Origin: Haematobia irritans
Taxonomy: Eukaryota > Arthropoda > Insecta > Diptera > Muscidae
Reading direction: 5' to 3'
DNA: 64,000 bases
Assembly: GCF_050003625.1 (NCBI RefSeq)
Contig: NC_134398.1
Span: 93,811,248 to 93,875,247, forward strand
The position numbers and the translations under genes were made by a program. Shown in pieces: positions 1 to 14,219 of the stretch. Positions within the stretch are counted from its first letter, which is position 1. Each line of letters opens with the position of its first letter. The notes beneath the pieces were generated by a model, which was not told where the DNA came from, searched no databases, and saw only the letters and a list, made by a program, of their open reading frames with translations.

Positions 1-500
1 GAAAAACTGTCTTTTTCGTCCGTGCACTGCAAATAAACAAAACCATGGTGAATTGTCAAGGTATGTCTCTATTTAAATGCACTCTGCAGCCGCATGAAAA
101 AATTGTCACTATTTTTTACATTATTTCGATAAATATTTTTATCCACAATTGGTCAAAGGATTTCGATCGGATTAAGACGCGGTGATTGGGGAAACCCCTA
201 CATAACATTAATATTGTAATGCGGAAACCACGTTTTTACAAGCTTTGAAGTGTGTTTTTCGTTTGTTTGGTTCGTTAACTTGTTGAAACGGTCCACGTGA
301 CGACATTTCCCATTCAGCATATGGTTACATAACATTTTCGATAATGTTTTTGTACACCCAACTATCCATTATACCATTAATTCGATCCACTAGACCTTTC
401 CCATTAGCCAACAATCATCCCCAGACCATGACGTGGACCACTCCATCCTGACAGCCTTAATACAAAACTGTAGCCTATTTCCTCTGTAGCGTTTCTCCTC
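1..500 (-). pseudogene. Decayed Tc1-like transposase fragment
   Basis: The reverse strand can be read, with stops, as the C-terminal half of a Tc1-family DDE transposase. Visible pieces are HVMVWG, GKGLVDRINGIMD, NIIENVM, PYAEW and FQQ.N.PN, followed in another frame by an LNPIE-like stretch near position 160. The residue after FQQ, where the catalytic aspartate of the FQQDN motif should be, reads as valine. At least two internal stops and a frameshift are present, and the N-terminal half is absent, so this is a dead remnant. The superfamily is clear from the motif order. The subfamily is not. Confidence 0.7.
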
Positions 501-874
501 CATTTTGTCGGGTCCAAATAAAAAGTACTTTCGTATTAGGTATCATACTTATGTAAACTTATGATAACATAATCTCCCCTGTTCGGGTTTACGAATTCGC
601 AAAACGCAAATTTGTCACTTACTTTATTTTCCGAACTACAATTATTTATAACACGAAATGTTTACACACTATTTTTAAGGATAAGGAATTTAATCAGAAG
701 AAATTTCTTGGTAAAAAATGGAATGTTTCAGAAGTTATTGAAAAATTAAAATTTTGCGTTTTGCGAATTCGTAAACCAGAACATGGGGAAATAATGTGGT
801 GCCTAATACGAAAGTACTTCTTAACAGGTTGACTGATAAGTCCCCGGTCTAACAAAGAAAAACACATTTTTTTG

Positions 875-1135
875 TCAAAATTCGTTTTTATTATTCAACA
901 TAGTTCCCTTCAAGAGCGATACAACGATTATAACAGTTTCGGCGATCACCTCTTCATTGCAGCAAAATTTTTTCCCTGCGAGCATCCTTTTGAGGTCTGA
1001 GAACAAGAAAAAGTCGCTGGGGGCCAGATCTGGAGAATACGGTGGGTGGGGAAGCAATTCGAAGCCCAATTCATGAATTTTTGCCATCGTTCTTAATGAC
1101 TTGTGGCACGGTGCGTTGTCTTGGTGGAACAACAC
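875..1135 (-). pseudogene. Mariner transposase, C-terminal catalytic fragment
   Basis: The block begins at the second catalytic aspartate in HQDNAPCH and reaches the third in SPDLAPSDFFLF, 34 residues later. This is the DD34D spacing that defines mariner. It ends at NNKNEF beside the terminal repeat, so the C terminus may be complete. The part containing the first aspartate is lost in the deletion separating it from the N-terminal block. Confidence 0.85.
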
Positions 1136-1144
1136 TTTTTTCTT

Positions 1145-1435
1145 CTACATATGGGGCCGTAACAGCTGCAAACACCGCTTAGAATCATCAACACGTTGTT
1201 GGATTTGGTCAAATGTGAGCTCGCGCGGCACCCATTTTGCACAGAGCTTCCGCATATCCAAATATTGATGAATGATATGACCAACACGTTCCTTTGATAT
1301 CTTTAAGGCCTCTCCTATCTCGATCAATTTCATTTTACAGTCTACACTCAAAGTCATTTTGTGGATTTTTTTGCTGTTTTCATCGGTAACCACCTCTTTC
1401 GGGCGTCCACTGCGTTCACCGTCCTCCGTGCTCAT
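1145..1435 (-). pseudogene. Mariner transposase, N-terminal fragment
   Basis: This block of about 96 codons carries the mariner-type DNA-binding region, with GRPKEVVTDEN and the KISKERVGHIIHQ helix-turn-helix segment. It ends at QLLRPHM, after which the usual coding sequence up to the first catalytic aspartate is missing. The following block (1135-875) starts in the middle of the catalytic domain, so the gene has an internal deletion and a frame change around 1135-1145. It is not expected to make active enzyme. Confidence 0.85.
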
Positions 1436-1828
1436 TTCACCACGCTTGAATTTTGCATACCAATCAATTATTGTTGATTTCCCAGGGGCAGAGTCCGGAA
1501 ACTCATTATCAAGTTTAAGTTTTTGCTTCCACCGTATTTTTTCCCTTCAGAAAACAGTATTTTATCAAAACACGAAATTCCTTTTTTTCCATTTTTTTCA
1601 CAATAACAAAAGTTGCTTCACAAAAGACGCTCTATCTCACAAACTAATTGACTTACAGATCAAATTTTGACACGAATCATTTGAAGGTTGGTACTATATA
1701 AAAATAATATGCATTTAATACTAGCGACGCCATCTATGTGTTAGACCGGGGACTTATCAGCCAACCTGTTATTTGGACCCGACAAAATGGTGCAATACAT
1801 ATACGTATACATGTACATATACATATGT

Positions 1829-2393
1829 ACCCAGCAAAAAAAGCGTCGCCAAAAAAGTAATGAAAATATTCTTTTTGGATCCGGAAGTGGTGCAAAATTG
1901 ACGCAGAAGCGATGAATTTAACATGGGCTTGTCATAGGATGGAAGTCCTCCATTTCAACAGCCGTTGCACTGAATTTGCATCACTTCTTTAGGTGTGATC
2001 CGAATTCAATGTTTTGGGTGTAAAATAACAAATTCTGTGATATTTTGTCAAATAAATAATTTTTATAATTTTTTATGGATTCTAACGATTGTCGGAAACG
2101 TTTGACCTCAAATATTTTCAAAAATTCACAATTTTTTCAGATTGGATTTAGCATTTTTTTCTACAAAATTTAAATGATTTGTACCATTTTATGAATTCTT
2201 ACTCTGTTTTTAACCTATTGGAAACAAAAAAAGTTAAAATTACCTATTAAAAGTATGAAAAAACCAAGTTATAAAAAATTGAATTAAAAGAACTTCCTGA
2301 GTAGTTAAAATAATGAACATCATTGGGAGTGCATCTTTTGGAAGTGTTTTTAAAGTTGTGTCTTTGGAAGAACTTCCAAATTTTTTGCTGGGT
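1829..2393. mobile_element. Non-autonomous element with ACCCAGC termini, copy 1
   Basis: The segment starts acccagcaaaaaaagcg and ends ttttttgctgggt, giving short terminal inverted repeats. It has no coding sequence and is AT rich. A second near-complete copy lies at 13645-14219 and an inverted partial copy at 13395-13620, which defines the ends. Hexanucleotide-like sequence flanks both sides (1793-1828 and from 2394), so the element seems to have inserted into the microsatellite. I could not define a target-site duplication or the superfamily. Confidence 0.7.
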
Positions 2394-5588
<3,195 letters not shown>

Positions 5589-5905
5589 TGAATGCGTGGC
5601 ATAAAAGTAGAAAAGAAATAAAAAGGCACTGGTTTAGAAGTTGAACCAAAATATTTGGGCTTTATTTAATCAATTATTGTTCGTCAAACAATATTTACCT
5701 TCGTAGAAGCGAGAGTGTCTCAAAAGTGAATGACAAAAAGCTTGGATGCCGCAAGGCGGGGGTTGATGACATTTGACGTTAGAAAATGTCCTTATTTTCG
5801 TACCGAAAGGCAGAGAAGTTGTAGACAAATCCTAACGGCGGGATTACACTTAAAAACGATTATATGATTGAACCAAACTAATAAAACGGCATTTGAACTT
5901 AAACA
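5589..5905 (-). repeat. BEL/Pao 3' LTR
   Basis: On the plus strand it runs from tgaatgcgtgg to gaacttaaaca. On the element strand it therefore starts TGTTTAAG and ends CATTCA, the usual TG...CA. A purine-rich tract (reverse strand AAGGCGGGCGGCAA, plus positions about 5906-5919) abuts it, as expected for the plus-strand primer. It abuts the microsatellite on its other side. Confidence 0.92.
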
Positions 5906-6109
5906 TTGCCGCCCGCCTTGCAACATCCAGCCATGTTGCAAAATTTAAGAATAAGTTAAATAATATTTACATGTTCAATAAGGAAATAGTGAAAGTATAC
6001 AGAATGTACATTTTAGTTAACAAAAATGAGCATTTTATTTTAGTTCAATTCTTTTTTTTTCTCTTGTTATGGTTTCCAATTCATGTTTCATTTTTTCCAA
6101 AACATATTA

Positions 6110-6490
6110 TTATTTACAAATGTGCTCGTTAAGCACGCGATCGTAAATGGACTCGTCAAGACCGATCGTTGTTATTAACATTTTAAAAAATTTGACTCGG
6201 AAGAGCCGGGTGTCGAGGACTCGTAAAGTCAGAAGGCAGTTGAAGACTACCTTACACCCAAGTGTGATATGGGGTGGCGAAGCCACAAACAATTCTCCTG
6301 GAGGAACCCCAGAAGCCGTCGTCAACGGTTTTTTATTGGTTGCTGTTGCAACATTGTCGGCCAGAATGGCAGAATCAGTAGTCGTACTGATGGTATGTTC
6401 ATCGGCAAGGGGTGCGATGCTAGAATTAATCTCCCGTTCCTCATCCAACATGGGGACGTCGTCCTCAGACTCTGGAAGGGTAGCAGCCAT
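6110..6490 (-). CDS. Unrecognised 126-codon frame at the 3' end of the BEL element
   Basis: The frame begins MAATLPESEDDVPMLDEE and lies between the deleted pol and the polypurine tract. The N-terminal half is acidic and serine/threonine rich, and the C-terminal part is hydrophobic and basic. I recognise no family. It could be the end of pol, an accessory gene, or a chance open frame in the deletion derivative. The overlapping plus-strand frames look like shadows. Confidence 0.3.
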   Translation of the reverse strand: MAATLPESEDDVPMLDEEREINSSIAPLADEHTISTTTDSAILADNVATATNKKPLTTASGVPPGELFVASPPHITLGCKVVFNCLLTLRVLDTRLFRVKFFKMLITTIGLDESIYDRVLNEHICK

Positions 6491-6834
6491 CTTTGCTATG
6501 TTTTCTATCTATGAAAATATAGAAAGATTTCGGAACGGAAAACCAAATTAACATAATGGTCAGGGTGACCAGAAACCGTAGGTCGCCTTACAACTTGTAG
6601 TCCGATCTATTGCGATTCGAACGCGGCCATCAACCCAAAGATTTTTCACGTAACAAAAACTAGGGAGGACGCGAGCATAACGCGACAGATAGACCTATGT
6701 TAACTCCCTAAAAGACAAGGATGTAATCCATTTGAACAAACGACGACCGTTAGTACCCGGATGAACATCGCGAAGACGACATAATTTCCACGTAGTGGGG
6801 AGTAATAGTTCTCGTCGAGAATGTCGTGGACAAA

Positions 6835-7430
6835 TCAAAAGTAGCATGTAAAGTTACCGCTTTCGTAGAAAAGCAGACAGTTTTGTAAATATAACCGTGG
6901 GTTATCATCAAGGCGTGACCTGTAAAGCATTCCACATAATCCCATTGTCAAAACCAGTAGTGGTAAAATAGCGTCGCGCTCTATGTGAGAAGACAGCTCA
7001 GAATTATGGTGTATATTGCCCCTTGAACCAGACGCATTATTCAAATTATGGTACCCCGTCAATACGTCGTCAACGTACATGCACTTCCGTAGGACTTGTA
7101 CATAAAGAGGAAACCCATTCTCCGTGTCGTCAGCCAAATGCCAAAGTTGTCCAAGTAACTGTAACTAAAAGTTCCGGATAATATTTGCAAAGAATATCTT
7201 AACTGTATTCAATGCAGAAATGTCTAGGACGGTTCAACATATATATGGTGATACATCTGTGTGATATCGCAATTGTACACGAATTTATACAACCTCCACC
7301 TCAAAACGAGGAGAAACAAGTCTGATTGTTGAGTCGGACCGACGTGTAAAAATGTCATTCAAGGCAGTGAAAACCAATCGAAGTCAAATTGTCTTTTTAT
7401 CGGTGGATGACCGGCGACAAGGCAGATAAC
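6835..7430 (-). pseudogene. BEL/Pao reverse transcriptase remnant
   Basis: The catalytic box is visible as RKCMYVDDVLTGYHNLNNA near 7036-7088, the YVDD of Pao-type reverse transcriptase. Sequence on both sides is broken by stops. No RNase H or integrase motif could be recognised downstream, although some peptides between 6600 and 6800 may be scrambled pol. I infer an internal deletion that removed most of pol. Confidence 0.75.
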
Positions 7431-8174
7431 AAATTTTCATTCGTAGGCGTAACCTAAACTGGCCTCATATGGAATAACTGTATATACCCCCGGACAAAGT
7501 CGTGGTGAATCGTATTAATTCATGGTTTTCACAAGAGGGATGCCTAATTTCGAAGAAATTGTGTTAGCCAGGCCGTCCTTGGTTTCCGATTTGTCCGAAG
7601 AAATAAGTTTCAAGAGGAAGAGTATCTTCACTCAGAATACCGTCGGGATGTCGTCTTATAATTTTCCTCGCAAAACTTATCTAAATTAGATAAGAGAGGT
7701 CGTCGGGGAAGCTCTTCTAGTTCCCAAAGTGCGGAGAAGTGTCTCGTGAAGACCATTTTCCTTGGAGAGGTCCACAGTAGTCGTGTAGACAGAAATATTC
7801 GAGGAAGGGATAGGACCCGTGACAACCAAGCCGAAGACTGTGTTTTGCGCTAGTAGCGATCCCAAAATATTCGTTCGAGTACCGTGCAATAACATTTTCG
7901 GATAAAGATCCGCACCCAATAGAAGGTCAACAGGACGACAAACAAATAAATTGGGGTCGGCCAAACGTAGATTTGGCGTACTAGACACAATGTCACGATC
8001 TAAAGAAAAAGATGGCAGGTTGCCGGAAATGTTCGGAAGAACGTACGCTGTAGTCTCCAGTAGGAGCGACTCATCTAGTGGGGTACCAATGCAAAGTGAA
8101 TAAAGTTCTCTCGACGTGATCGAAACACTTTGATTCACTCCAGAAATTGTAGCCGAAGTCGAAGACGTGCCCAA
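7430..8174 (-). pseudogene. BEL/Pao protease C-terminal part and protease-RT linker
   Basis: This region includes the family-typical stretch LADPNLFVCRPVDLLLGADL around 7990-7900. After another frame change it includes the LWELEELPRRP segment near 7720, which precedes the reverse transcriptase in this family. Several short frames must be crossed to follow it, so it is decayed. The flanking domains support the call. Confidence 0.75.
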
Positions 8175-8733
8175 GTCGGTTCCGCAATCCTTCCGTAATA
8201 AAGGATGATTCCGAAGCGGGATCTATTAAGGCCCTAGCAGAATACGTGATACCCTGGTGAACGATATTCACCATTGCAGTTCCTAATAATACATTTCCAG
8301 TACGCGAAGTATGGAATACCTGTCTACTCGACGTCCCTGACACAATGCCAGTCGATGTAGAAGGCTGATCGGTATCCACTGATGCTACCCCGGTATCTCG
8401 TATAAGCGGTGCGGAAACGACCGGAGCAGTTATGGGATCATTTGATATATCCCTGTGCAGAAGAGTGTGGTGTCTTCTTCCACATTTACCGCAATCATAT
8501 GCGCTGGGGCAATTAGCTGCAACATGTCTGCGGGACAGACAATTCATGCAGCACTGATTGCGCCTAATAATATTCATCCTCTCAAGAACTGAAAGATTGC
8601 TGTCCTCGACAGAGAACGCATAATCTGTCAGGAGAGGATTGGGAGGAAGGAGGCGTACTTGTTGGGGAACGAGTCGTTTTCGCATTCGTGAAATGCGAGC
8701 GAATTCTTTTGTTGGCCGGAGGCCTGGCGTCAA
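8071..8733 (-). pseudogene. BEL/Pao zinc knuckles and aspartic protease region
   Basis: This frame holds CMNCLSRRHVAANC followed by CGKCGRRHHTLLH, the paired zinc knuckles of Pao gag. The retropepsin-like DUF1758 domain follows, with ALIDPASESSFI where ALxDxGSxxSFI is usual. DP replaces the more common DS after the catalytic aspartate. The frame is lost near 8180, after EGLRNRLG, and continues in a third frame at 8174-7686. The domain order matches BEL/Pao pol. Confidence 0.82.
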
Positions 8734-9727
8734 TGCCGCGGATATCGCGAAGGCATGTCAATGTCTGGATTCTTTCCGTGAGAAAGAAGTCCAAATCTGA
8801 CCAAGAAGACAAAGCAGACTTGTCCTTAATACTCTGTTCCCAAAGTGTAACAGTACATTTCGGCAACCTCTGAAGGCATAAAAAGACGAGGATGGGATCC
8901 CAATCGTCAGTGGCCACATCGTAGATGGACATTGTCGAAATGCATGTCGAGATACCACGTTGTAGTTTCTTCAGTCCTGAACTGGTCTCAGACTCCAAGA
9001 CTGGTAAATCGAATAATAATTTGAGTTGGTGATTCACCAATAGGCGGGTATTATCATAAGTACCCCTTAGTGCCTTCCACGCAAGAGCGAAGCTTCTATG
9101 CGTGAGCGGAAATTTCGAAACAACCTCGCGAGCTTCACCACCGGTCTTCTTGAGCAAATGACACAATTTCTCAATATCGCTAAGTCGGCTATTGTTAATG
9201 TATACCGCTGTGAAGAAATCTCTAAATGTCGGCCAATTGAGAAAATCGCCGTCAAAAACATCTATATCACAAGACGGCAGATTGAGACTGTGGGAGGAAC
9301 TATTGTCTCCCCTAGAGCTGATAGAAGAGCCGCGTGACTCATCGGACCTATGGGAAACATTCAAAAGTGATGTTTGGTCCTCCAACCGAGGTGATTTAAC
9401 AGAATGCTTAGATGGTGCACGTAGTGCCTCCAATTTACGTTGAATTGACTCCATGACATTCAGATAAAAATTATAAGCCACGTCATATTTGCTGTCAGCA
9501 GCGGCGACTGTCTCGGTTGCGTTGCTCTGTGTGGACACAAAGTCAAGACATTCGTCGAATAAGCTCTTAACTTTTTCCCACAACGACTTAGCCTCGGAAC
9601 CATGACATTCTAGTCTATAGGCGGTTAAATCATCGTCTCGCAAACTGTGAAACTTCGTTTCAAATCGGACTACTGCGTCAGTTGCTCTTGTGAAAGCAGT
9701 CAGTGGTGTAGTAGTCATTATGACCAA
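8582..9727 (-). pseudogene. BEL/Pao gag (DUF1759-type), frameshifted
   Basis: The 381-codon frame opens with MVIMTTTPLTAFTRATDAV and carries the Pao-type gag core FDGDFLNWPTFRDFF, EKLCHLLKKTGGEA and WKALRGTYDN around residues 160-235. It goes out of frame near 8600-8640. The continuation, with CCHC knuckles, is in another frame (8733-8071). The start fits the element, with about 2.2 kb of leader between it and the 5' LTR. Gag builds the particle that houses reverse transcription. The frameshift means this copy would make a truncated protein unless it is a sequencing error. Confidence 0.85.
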
Positions 9728-9849
9728 GTACTGTCAAACTTAAAGGGCGAAAAAATTGACACGTGATGCCCAAAACTCTCGAAAAGAGTATAAATCGATC
9801 CAAACGCTACTTCGATTTGTCGTCGAACAAATGAAAATGCAGTTTTTTC

Positions 9850-10460
9850 CAGTGTATGCGAAATGTGTATCGTCAACACACAATATTTTTCGCAGTGTAC
9901 CGAAAGTACCACAAATGTGAACAAGGTAACGTAATTACCACAAAAACACAAAAAATGAGATCAGAAAATTTCTCACAGTGTACGGAGTACAACCAATTTT
10001 TTACAGTGTATCGTCGATACACCAATTTCCTCACAGTGTATTGGAAATACCAGCTAAAATTAGCTCTGTAAGGTAAATTATAAGTATTTCAACTTTTTGT
10101 AAAAATTGGCGAAAAATTTCTCCAAGTGTATGAAAACACGTAAAGTTTCTTCCAGTGTATCGTAAATACAAGAAACCCTTTTTCGCGTGGCGAAATATAT
10201 GCAAAATCTTTCTTTGGAAAATATTACAATATTTTTCCAGTGTACCCTGTGTTCCAAAAGATTTTTGCAAGTGTATCGTGAATACAAAAAATATTTTCAG
10301 TGTATCGTAGAATACAAAGAATAATTTTTGCGTGGCGAATTATCGAAAAAATTGAAAACTATATATTACGAGAGAGTTTCTCTCAGTGTATATACTATCC
10401 AAAATTTCTCCCAGTGTACGTAGATACACAAAATTTGTGCAAGTGTATCGTGAATATCAC
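9850..10460. repeat. Degenerate interspersed motif array in the BEL leader
   Basis: Roughly every 30-60 bases a motif of the form CAGTGTATCG...AATAC recurs, for example gtgtatcgtcgatacac near 10005-10021, gtgtatcgtaaatac near 10158 and gtgtatcgtgaatac near 10271. At least ten instances are recognisable. Many are partly palindromic. There is no long open frame. The array sits upstream of gag, and its role is unknown. Confidence 0.65.
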
Positions 10461-10668
10461 TTGCCAAATGGAAAAATTACAAGACAATGAAAAGTCGTGA
10501 ACTTTAAATTGTAAAATGTCAACTTGACCGATTGTAGGGTGCACGGACTGTAAGATGCACACTACGAAACAGTAAGGTCCAACAACAACAATAATATAAA
10601 AAATAAAAAAGTTTCGTGGAAACTCAAATATGTCAGTATTACGATAATATAATATATAATAAATACTA

Positions 10669-11082
10669 GGGCTGTTTTCTTTTAGCACTGGATACCCTAA
10701 GCCGCGAAGGACTAAAAGAAAACAGAGTACTCGTTTATCCAGGACATCTCCATAAATATGCAACACTGTCATCAGCTGTTTAAAAATAATCACAGAAAAG
10801 AAGTGAAATCTTACATTTTTAATGTATGAAATGTTGAAATAGTAATAAATATTTACTGCTGCGATTATTTACGACACTGTACCACTTTGGATTTCATGTT
10901 TTTCGATAAATTAGTCACAATAAATTGCTATTGTAAATCGAAAAAGCGCCACTTTATCAAAATACAACCTGACAACACCGGCGCGATTTGCACTGATGAG
11001 ATGTTCTGGATAGAACACCAGTGCAACGATGTTCTGGATAGCACATACAAATGTTGCATCCAGTGCTAAAAGAAAACAGCCC
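10669..11082. mobile_element. MITE with GGGCTGTTTTCTTTTAGC termini, copy 1
   Basis: A 414-bp element has terminal repeats gggctgttttcttttagcac and the reverse complement gtgctaaaagaaaacagccc, flanked by TA on both sides. It has no coding capacity. It is nested in the BEL leader. The second copy at 60352-61200 shares the interior and carries a further insertion. Confidence 0.85.
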
Positions 11083-11889
11083 TACTGTTATTTTATTGTT
11101 TATATCGACCGACCGTAGGGTACACTACCACGTAACACGAACGATAATAGTAAACGACCGATATCCGTAGGAATCAACAATAAATACTTTTCTCAATTGA
11201 ACTTGCAAAAAATTATTTTTATAATTTTGCGCCGTAAGCGACCCACGCTAATAAACCAACGTGTATGCAGTTCGAACGTATGTTGGATGTAACACCTGTG
11301 TGCGTACGTGTGTATAGCAAGTTGAACGGCAACTGTATAACACTTTACTATTTATGCCTATTGGCAAACCAATGCTTACAACCAATGCAATTGTTTTGGT
11401 TTTTTCTATGCCTTCGATCGGCATCAAAAAACCAAAAGAAAAAACACAACAATATGAATGTAATCAAATGGAGAAATACAGCGAAATTGAATTCAACTTT
11501 GACGTAGAATATTTGGACGAAAACAAAGTGGAATTAAACGCACTTTTCAACACTTTAATGACAATGTAACCGGGTATTAAAGACCGACGGATAATTTAAT
11601 TTTTTCTCGTAGAGATTTAATGTACAACCGATATAAAATACGAGTTGTAAAGCGACCGTAGGAGAGTGTTTATTTCTGTTTTATTTATATTTACACCGAA
11701 GGATATGCTCACTTTTTAATTATCACTGAAAGTACATACCTTGGTTGTTGATAATAAAAATATCTGTGTAATAAATTGAAAATGCCTCGTAGAGGATGGC
11801 GATCGTCGATCGTTTGTTGTTGTTGATTGGCGTAGCCTTTGCCTTCGAGGAAGAAATAAAAAGAGCGAATTAATTCTTTCCAATTAATA
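11083..11889. other. BEL leader, no gene recognised
   Basis: This is AT-rich leader sequence between the nested MITE and the primer-binding site. Short plus-strand open frames (11265-11569) have no family signature and run against the direction of the element. Short gaccgtagg-like motifs recur near 11109, 11164 and 11655. Confidence 0.5.
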
Positions 11890-11907
11890 TTCGGCTCGAA
11901 TGGACCA
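11890..11907 (-). promoter_or_regulatory. Putative tRNA primer-binding site of the BEL element
   Basis: One base inside the 5' LTR, the reverse strand reads TGGTCCATTCGAGCCGAA. TGG pairs with the CCA end of a tRNA, and the rest resembles the complement of a T-loop and acceptor end. I cannot name the tRNA with confidence. Confidence 0.65.
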
Positions 11908-11908
11908 A

Positions 11909-12224
11909 TGAATGCGTGGCATAAAAGTAGAAAAGAAATAAAAAGGCACTGGTTTAGAATTTGAACCAAAATGTATGGGCTTTATTTAATAAATTATTGT
12001 TCGTCAAACAATATTTACCTTCGTAGAAGCGAGAGAGTCTCAAAGAGAATGACAAAAAGCTTGGATGCCGAAAGGCGGGGGTTGATGACATTTGACGTTA
12101 GAAAATGTCCTTATTTTCGTACCGAAAGGCAGAGAAGGTGTAGACAAATCCTAACGGCGGGATTACACTTAAAAACGATTATATGATTGAACCAAACTAA
12201 TAAAACGGCATTTGAACTTAAACA
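11909..12224 (-). repeat. BEL/Pao 5' LTR
   Basis: This is the 316-bp partner of 5589-5905, with about 2.5 percent differences by eye plus a small indel. The reading orientation is reverse. It is followed by a primer-binding site just inside, and by the ATATA duplication and resumed hexanucleotide array outside. Confidence 0.92.
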
Positions 12225-12986
<762 letters not shown>

Positions 12987-13394
12987 GTCAGAGAACGGCT
13001 GCGATCTACCGCAACCGACCAGTGTATTTAGTAAACACCAATATTTGCAATCTTAAAACACCAATTGGTAAAAATTTTTCAACCACAAATATCCAATGCA
13101 ACCGACGACTGTCGGTGTTTGTTAGTATGAGTATTGGTCTCTCGAAAACACCACATCACACAAATTGGTTACCCATATCTCAGCAGTTTGGTATTTTCTT
13201 ATTTGGTACTCTTTCAATTCTCTTGAGCTAATGCCATCTGCTGGTAATTGTTGTTGTTGAGTACAATCACACTTAAGTGCCACACTCGTTTTTTTGTTTA
13301 CCGACCGTTATTACGATGTCGATTGGTTTAAGATTGCAAGACACTGCATACGAACATTGTTATATACTAATGGTGTTTTTATTCTCGCATTGGT
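12987..13394. other. Unassigned intronic sequence
   Basis: No coding region or RNA gene was recognised. Some short blocks recur in inverted form (accgacc and the ggtgtttt/aaacacc types), which may be the remains of a small transposon. Confidence 0.4.
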
Positions 13395-14219
13395 ACCCAG
13401 CAAAAAAAATTGGAAGTTCTTCCAAAGGCGCTACTTTAACTTTATTTTTTACAACTTGGTTTTTTCATATTTTTATTGGGAAATTTCAACTTTTTTGTTT
13501 CAAAAAGGTTAAAAACAGAGTAAGAATTCATAAAATGGTACAAATCATTTAAATTTTGTCGAAAAAAATACTAAATCCAATCTGAAAAAATTGTGAATTT
13601 TTGAAAATACTTGAGGCTATCGGGATGGGATCTTTTACATTGATACCCAGCAAAAAAAGCGTCGCCAAAAAAGTAATGAAAATGTTCTTTTTGGATCCAG
13701 AAGTGGTGCAAAATTGACGCAGAAGCGATGAATTTAACATGGGCTTGTCATAGGACGGAAGTCCTCCATTTCAACAGCCGTTGCGCTAAATTTGCATCAC
13801 TTCTTGAGGTGTGATCCGAATTCAATGTTTTGGATGAAAATTAAAAAATTCTGTGATATTTTGTCAAATAAAAAATTTTTATAATTTTTTATAATTTTTA
13901 AGGGATTCTAACGCTAGTTGGAAACGTTTGACCTCAAATATTTTCAAAAATGCACAATTTTTTCAGATTGTACTTAGCACTTTTTTCGCCAAAATTTAAA
14001 TGATTTGTACTATTTTATGAATTTTTACTGTGTTTTAAACCTATTTGAAACAAGAAAAGTTAAAATTACCCATTAAAAGTATGAGAAAACCAGATATAAA
14101 AAATTGAATTAAAAGAACTTCCTGGGTAGTTAAAATAAAGAACATTATTGGGAGTGCATCTTCTGGAAGTGCTTTTAAAGTTATGCCTTTGAAAGAACTT
14201 CCAAATTTTTTTGCTGTGT
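13395..14219. mobile_element. ACCCAGC-ended element, inverted partial copy plus near-complete copy
   Basis: Positions 13395-13620 match the right half of the 1829-2393 element in inverted orientation, starting acccagcaaaaaaaattgg. Positions 13645-14219 match its whole length in direct orientation and end ccaaatttttttgctgtgt. The pair is separated by about 24 bases. There is no coding sequence. Confidence 0.75.

Larger units (their letters stand above)
824..1769 (-). mobile_element. Mariner element of the Himar/irritans type, internally deleted
   Basis: The element is 946 bp and bounded by TA duplications at 822-823 and 1770-1771. The terminal repeats begin ACAGGTTG and contain GATAAGTCCCCGGTCT, which is the published irritans-subfamily (Himar1-like) terminal sequence. 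Autonomous members are about 1.3 kb, so roughly 0.3 kb is missing. Transposase coding sequence survives on the reverse strand in two blocks. The insertion lies inside one arm of an older inverted repeat. Confidence 0.9.
500..1790. repeat. Long imperfect inverted repeat split by a mariner
   Basis: Positions 500-620 are an imperfect reverse complement of about 740-823 plus 1770-1790. Matching blocks include ccattttgtcgggtcc, aaagtactttcgtattagg and ttacgaattcgcaaaacgc. The two arms flank a roughly 120-base AT-rich loop. The right arm is broken exactly at a TA by the mariner element. Arm 1 carries about 20 extra bases near 541-565. This looks like a palindromic MITE or the terminal repeats of a deleted transposon. 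Its superfamily is not assigned. Confidence 0.65.
5589..12224 (-). mobile_element. BEL/Pao LTR retrotransposon, internally deleted
   Basis: This 6.6-kb element reads on the reverse strand. Its LTRs are at 5589-5905 and 11909-12224, and an ATATA duplication lies at 5584-5588 and 12225-12229. It contains gag, an aspartic protease and part of the reverse transcriptase, all with frameshifts. After the YVDD motif only about 1.15 kb remains before the 3' LTR. That is too little for RNase H and integrase, so a large deletion is inferred. By eye the LTRs differ at about 8 of 317 positions. A MITE (10669-11082) is nested in the leader. Confidence 0.92.

Noticed and set aside
6147..6551. Plus-strand 134-codon frame opposite the BEL 3' end
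   Set aside because: It runs against the element and mirrors the reverse-strand frame, and no family signature is seen.
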